A stretch of DNA of 64,000 bases from Opisthocomus hoazin. Taxonomy: Eukaryota; Chordata; Aves; Opisthocomiformes; Opisthocomidae. How positions within the stretch are numbered: position 1 is the stretch's first letter; every line of letters starts with the position of its first letter. Made by a program: the position numbers and the translations under genes. The DNA lies in NCBI RefSeq assembly GCF_030867145.1, contig NC_134454.1, forward strand, positions 65,702,308 through 65,766,307, given 5' to 3'. The notes beneath the pieces are model-generated. The model was not told the origin of the DNA. It did no database searches and saw only the letters and a program-made list of their open reading frames with translations. Positions 63,670 through 64,000 of this stretch are shown here, one piece after another.

Positions 63670-64000
63670 CTAAAAGAAAGAAAATAAGCATGATGGTAAA
63701 ACAAGCCTAATTGAGCTATGTCACATCATTTATAATTTTTGAAACATAAAATCATACGGAAACATGGAAAAATCGAATTCAGTAGGGTTTAGTCTGCTGA
63801 GTTTGCATAACAGCTAATGTTTTTAGAATGACCTAGCTACATTTACAGGCACCATAATCAACAATGGCTTATCAGTCATGCAAAGGACAGTTTGTGTTTC
63901 GTACACAGGCGTCCATCACACAAAATATTTTATTTAATTTAAACATATCCTTATCACTACATGAAGTTGTGATGGTTTTATCTTAAGTAACTTTTACAGT
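63670..64000 (-). other. MAST4: MAST4 intron, running off the window
   Basis: Sequence upstream of the first MAST4 exon in the window. It includes the pyrimidine-rich acceptor tract TTTTCTTTCTTTTAG just above 63669. The next exon, expected to carry the catalytic loop and DFG, is outside. Confidence 0.7.

Overview
This is a vertebrate, almost certainly avian, nuclear window. It holds interrupted genes with GT/AG introns, a recent-looking CR1 LINE with the (TTCTATGA)-type 3' repeats typical of bird CR1, two older CR1 pieces, and a solo LTR of an avian endogenous retrovirus. The two recognisable genes, CD180 and MAST4, are neighbours in other vertebrates (human 5q) and, from general knowledge, lie on chromosome Z in birds. 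The species cannot be fixed from this sequence.

Layout. Positions 1-27000 are mostly intergenic. They contain one well-formed but unidentified coding-exon candidate on the minus strand (2228-2354), an old antisense CR1 fragment (5917-6800), a 39-bp hairpin (7869-7907) and a 3.2-kb sense CR1 with a nearly complete ORF2 (about 15325-18527). CD180 follows on the plus strand with three coding exons (27324-27416, 30128-30294, 30971-32696). Spliced, they give 661 codons, the same length as human CD180. Its poly(A) signal is at 32855-32860. After a 4.7-kb spacer comes the 3' half of MAST4 on the minus strand, so the two genes converge tail to tail. Twelve MAST4 coding exons lie between 63669 and 39923. 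Together they form one unbroken reading frame of 1871 codons plus stop: the end of the kinase domain, the AGC tail, the linker, the PDZ domain and a very large last exon of 1291 codons. The catalytic loop, the ATP-binding lobe and the N terminus lie beyond position 64000. A CR1 3' end and an ERV LTR sit in MAST4 introns.

Function. CD180 (RP105) is a TLR-like leucine-rich-repeat receptor of B cells and myeloid cells that lacks a TIR domain. MAST4 is a microtubule-associated serine/threonine kinase with a PDZ domain. They are physical neighbours with no known shared pathway. Every exon junction was placed by hand from splice consensus, reading phase and family resemblance. No alignment or transcript data were available. 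I found no bacterial-type operon, CRISPR array or new multi-gene system. The most open question is the orphan exon candidate at 2228-2354.
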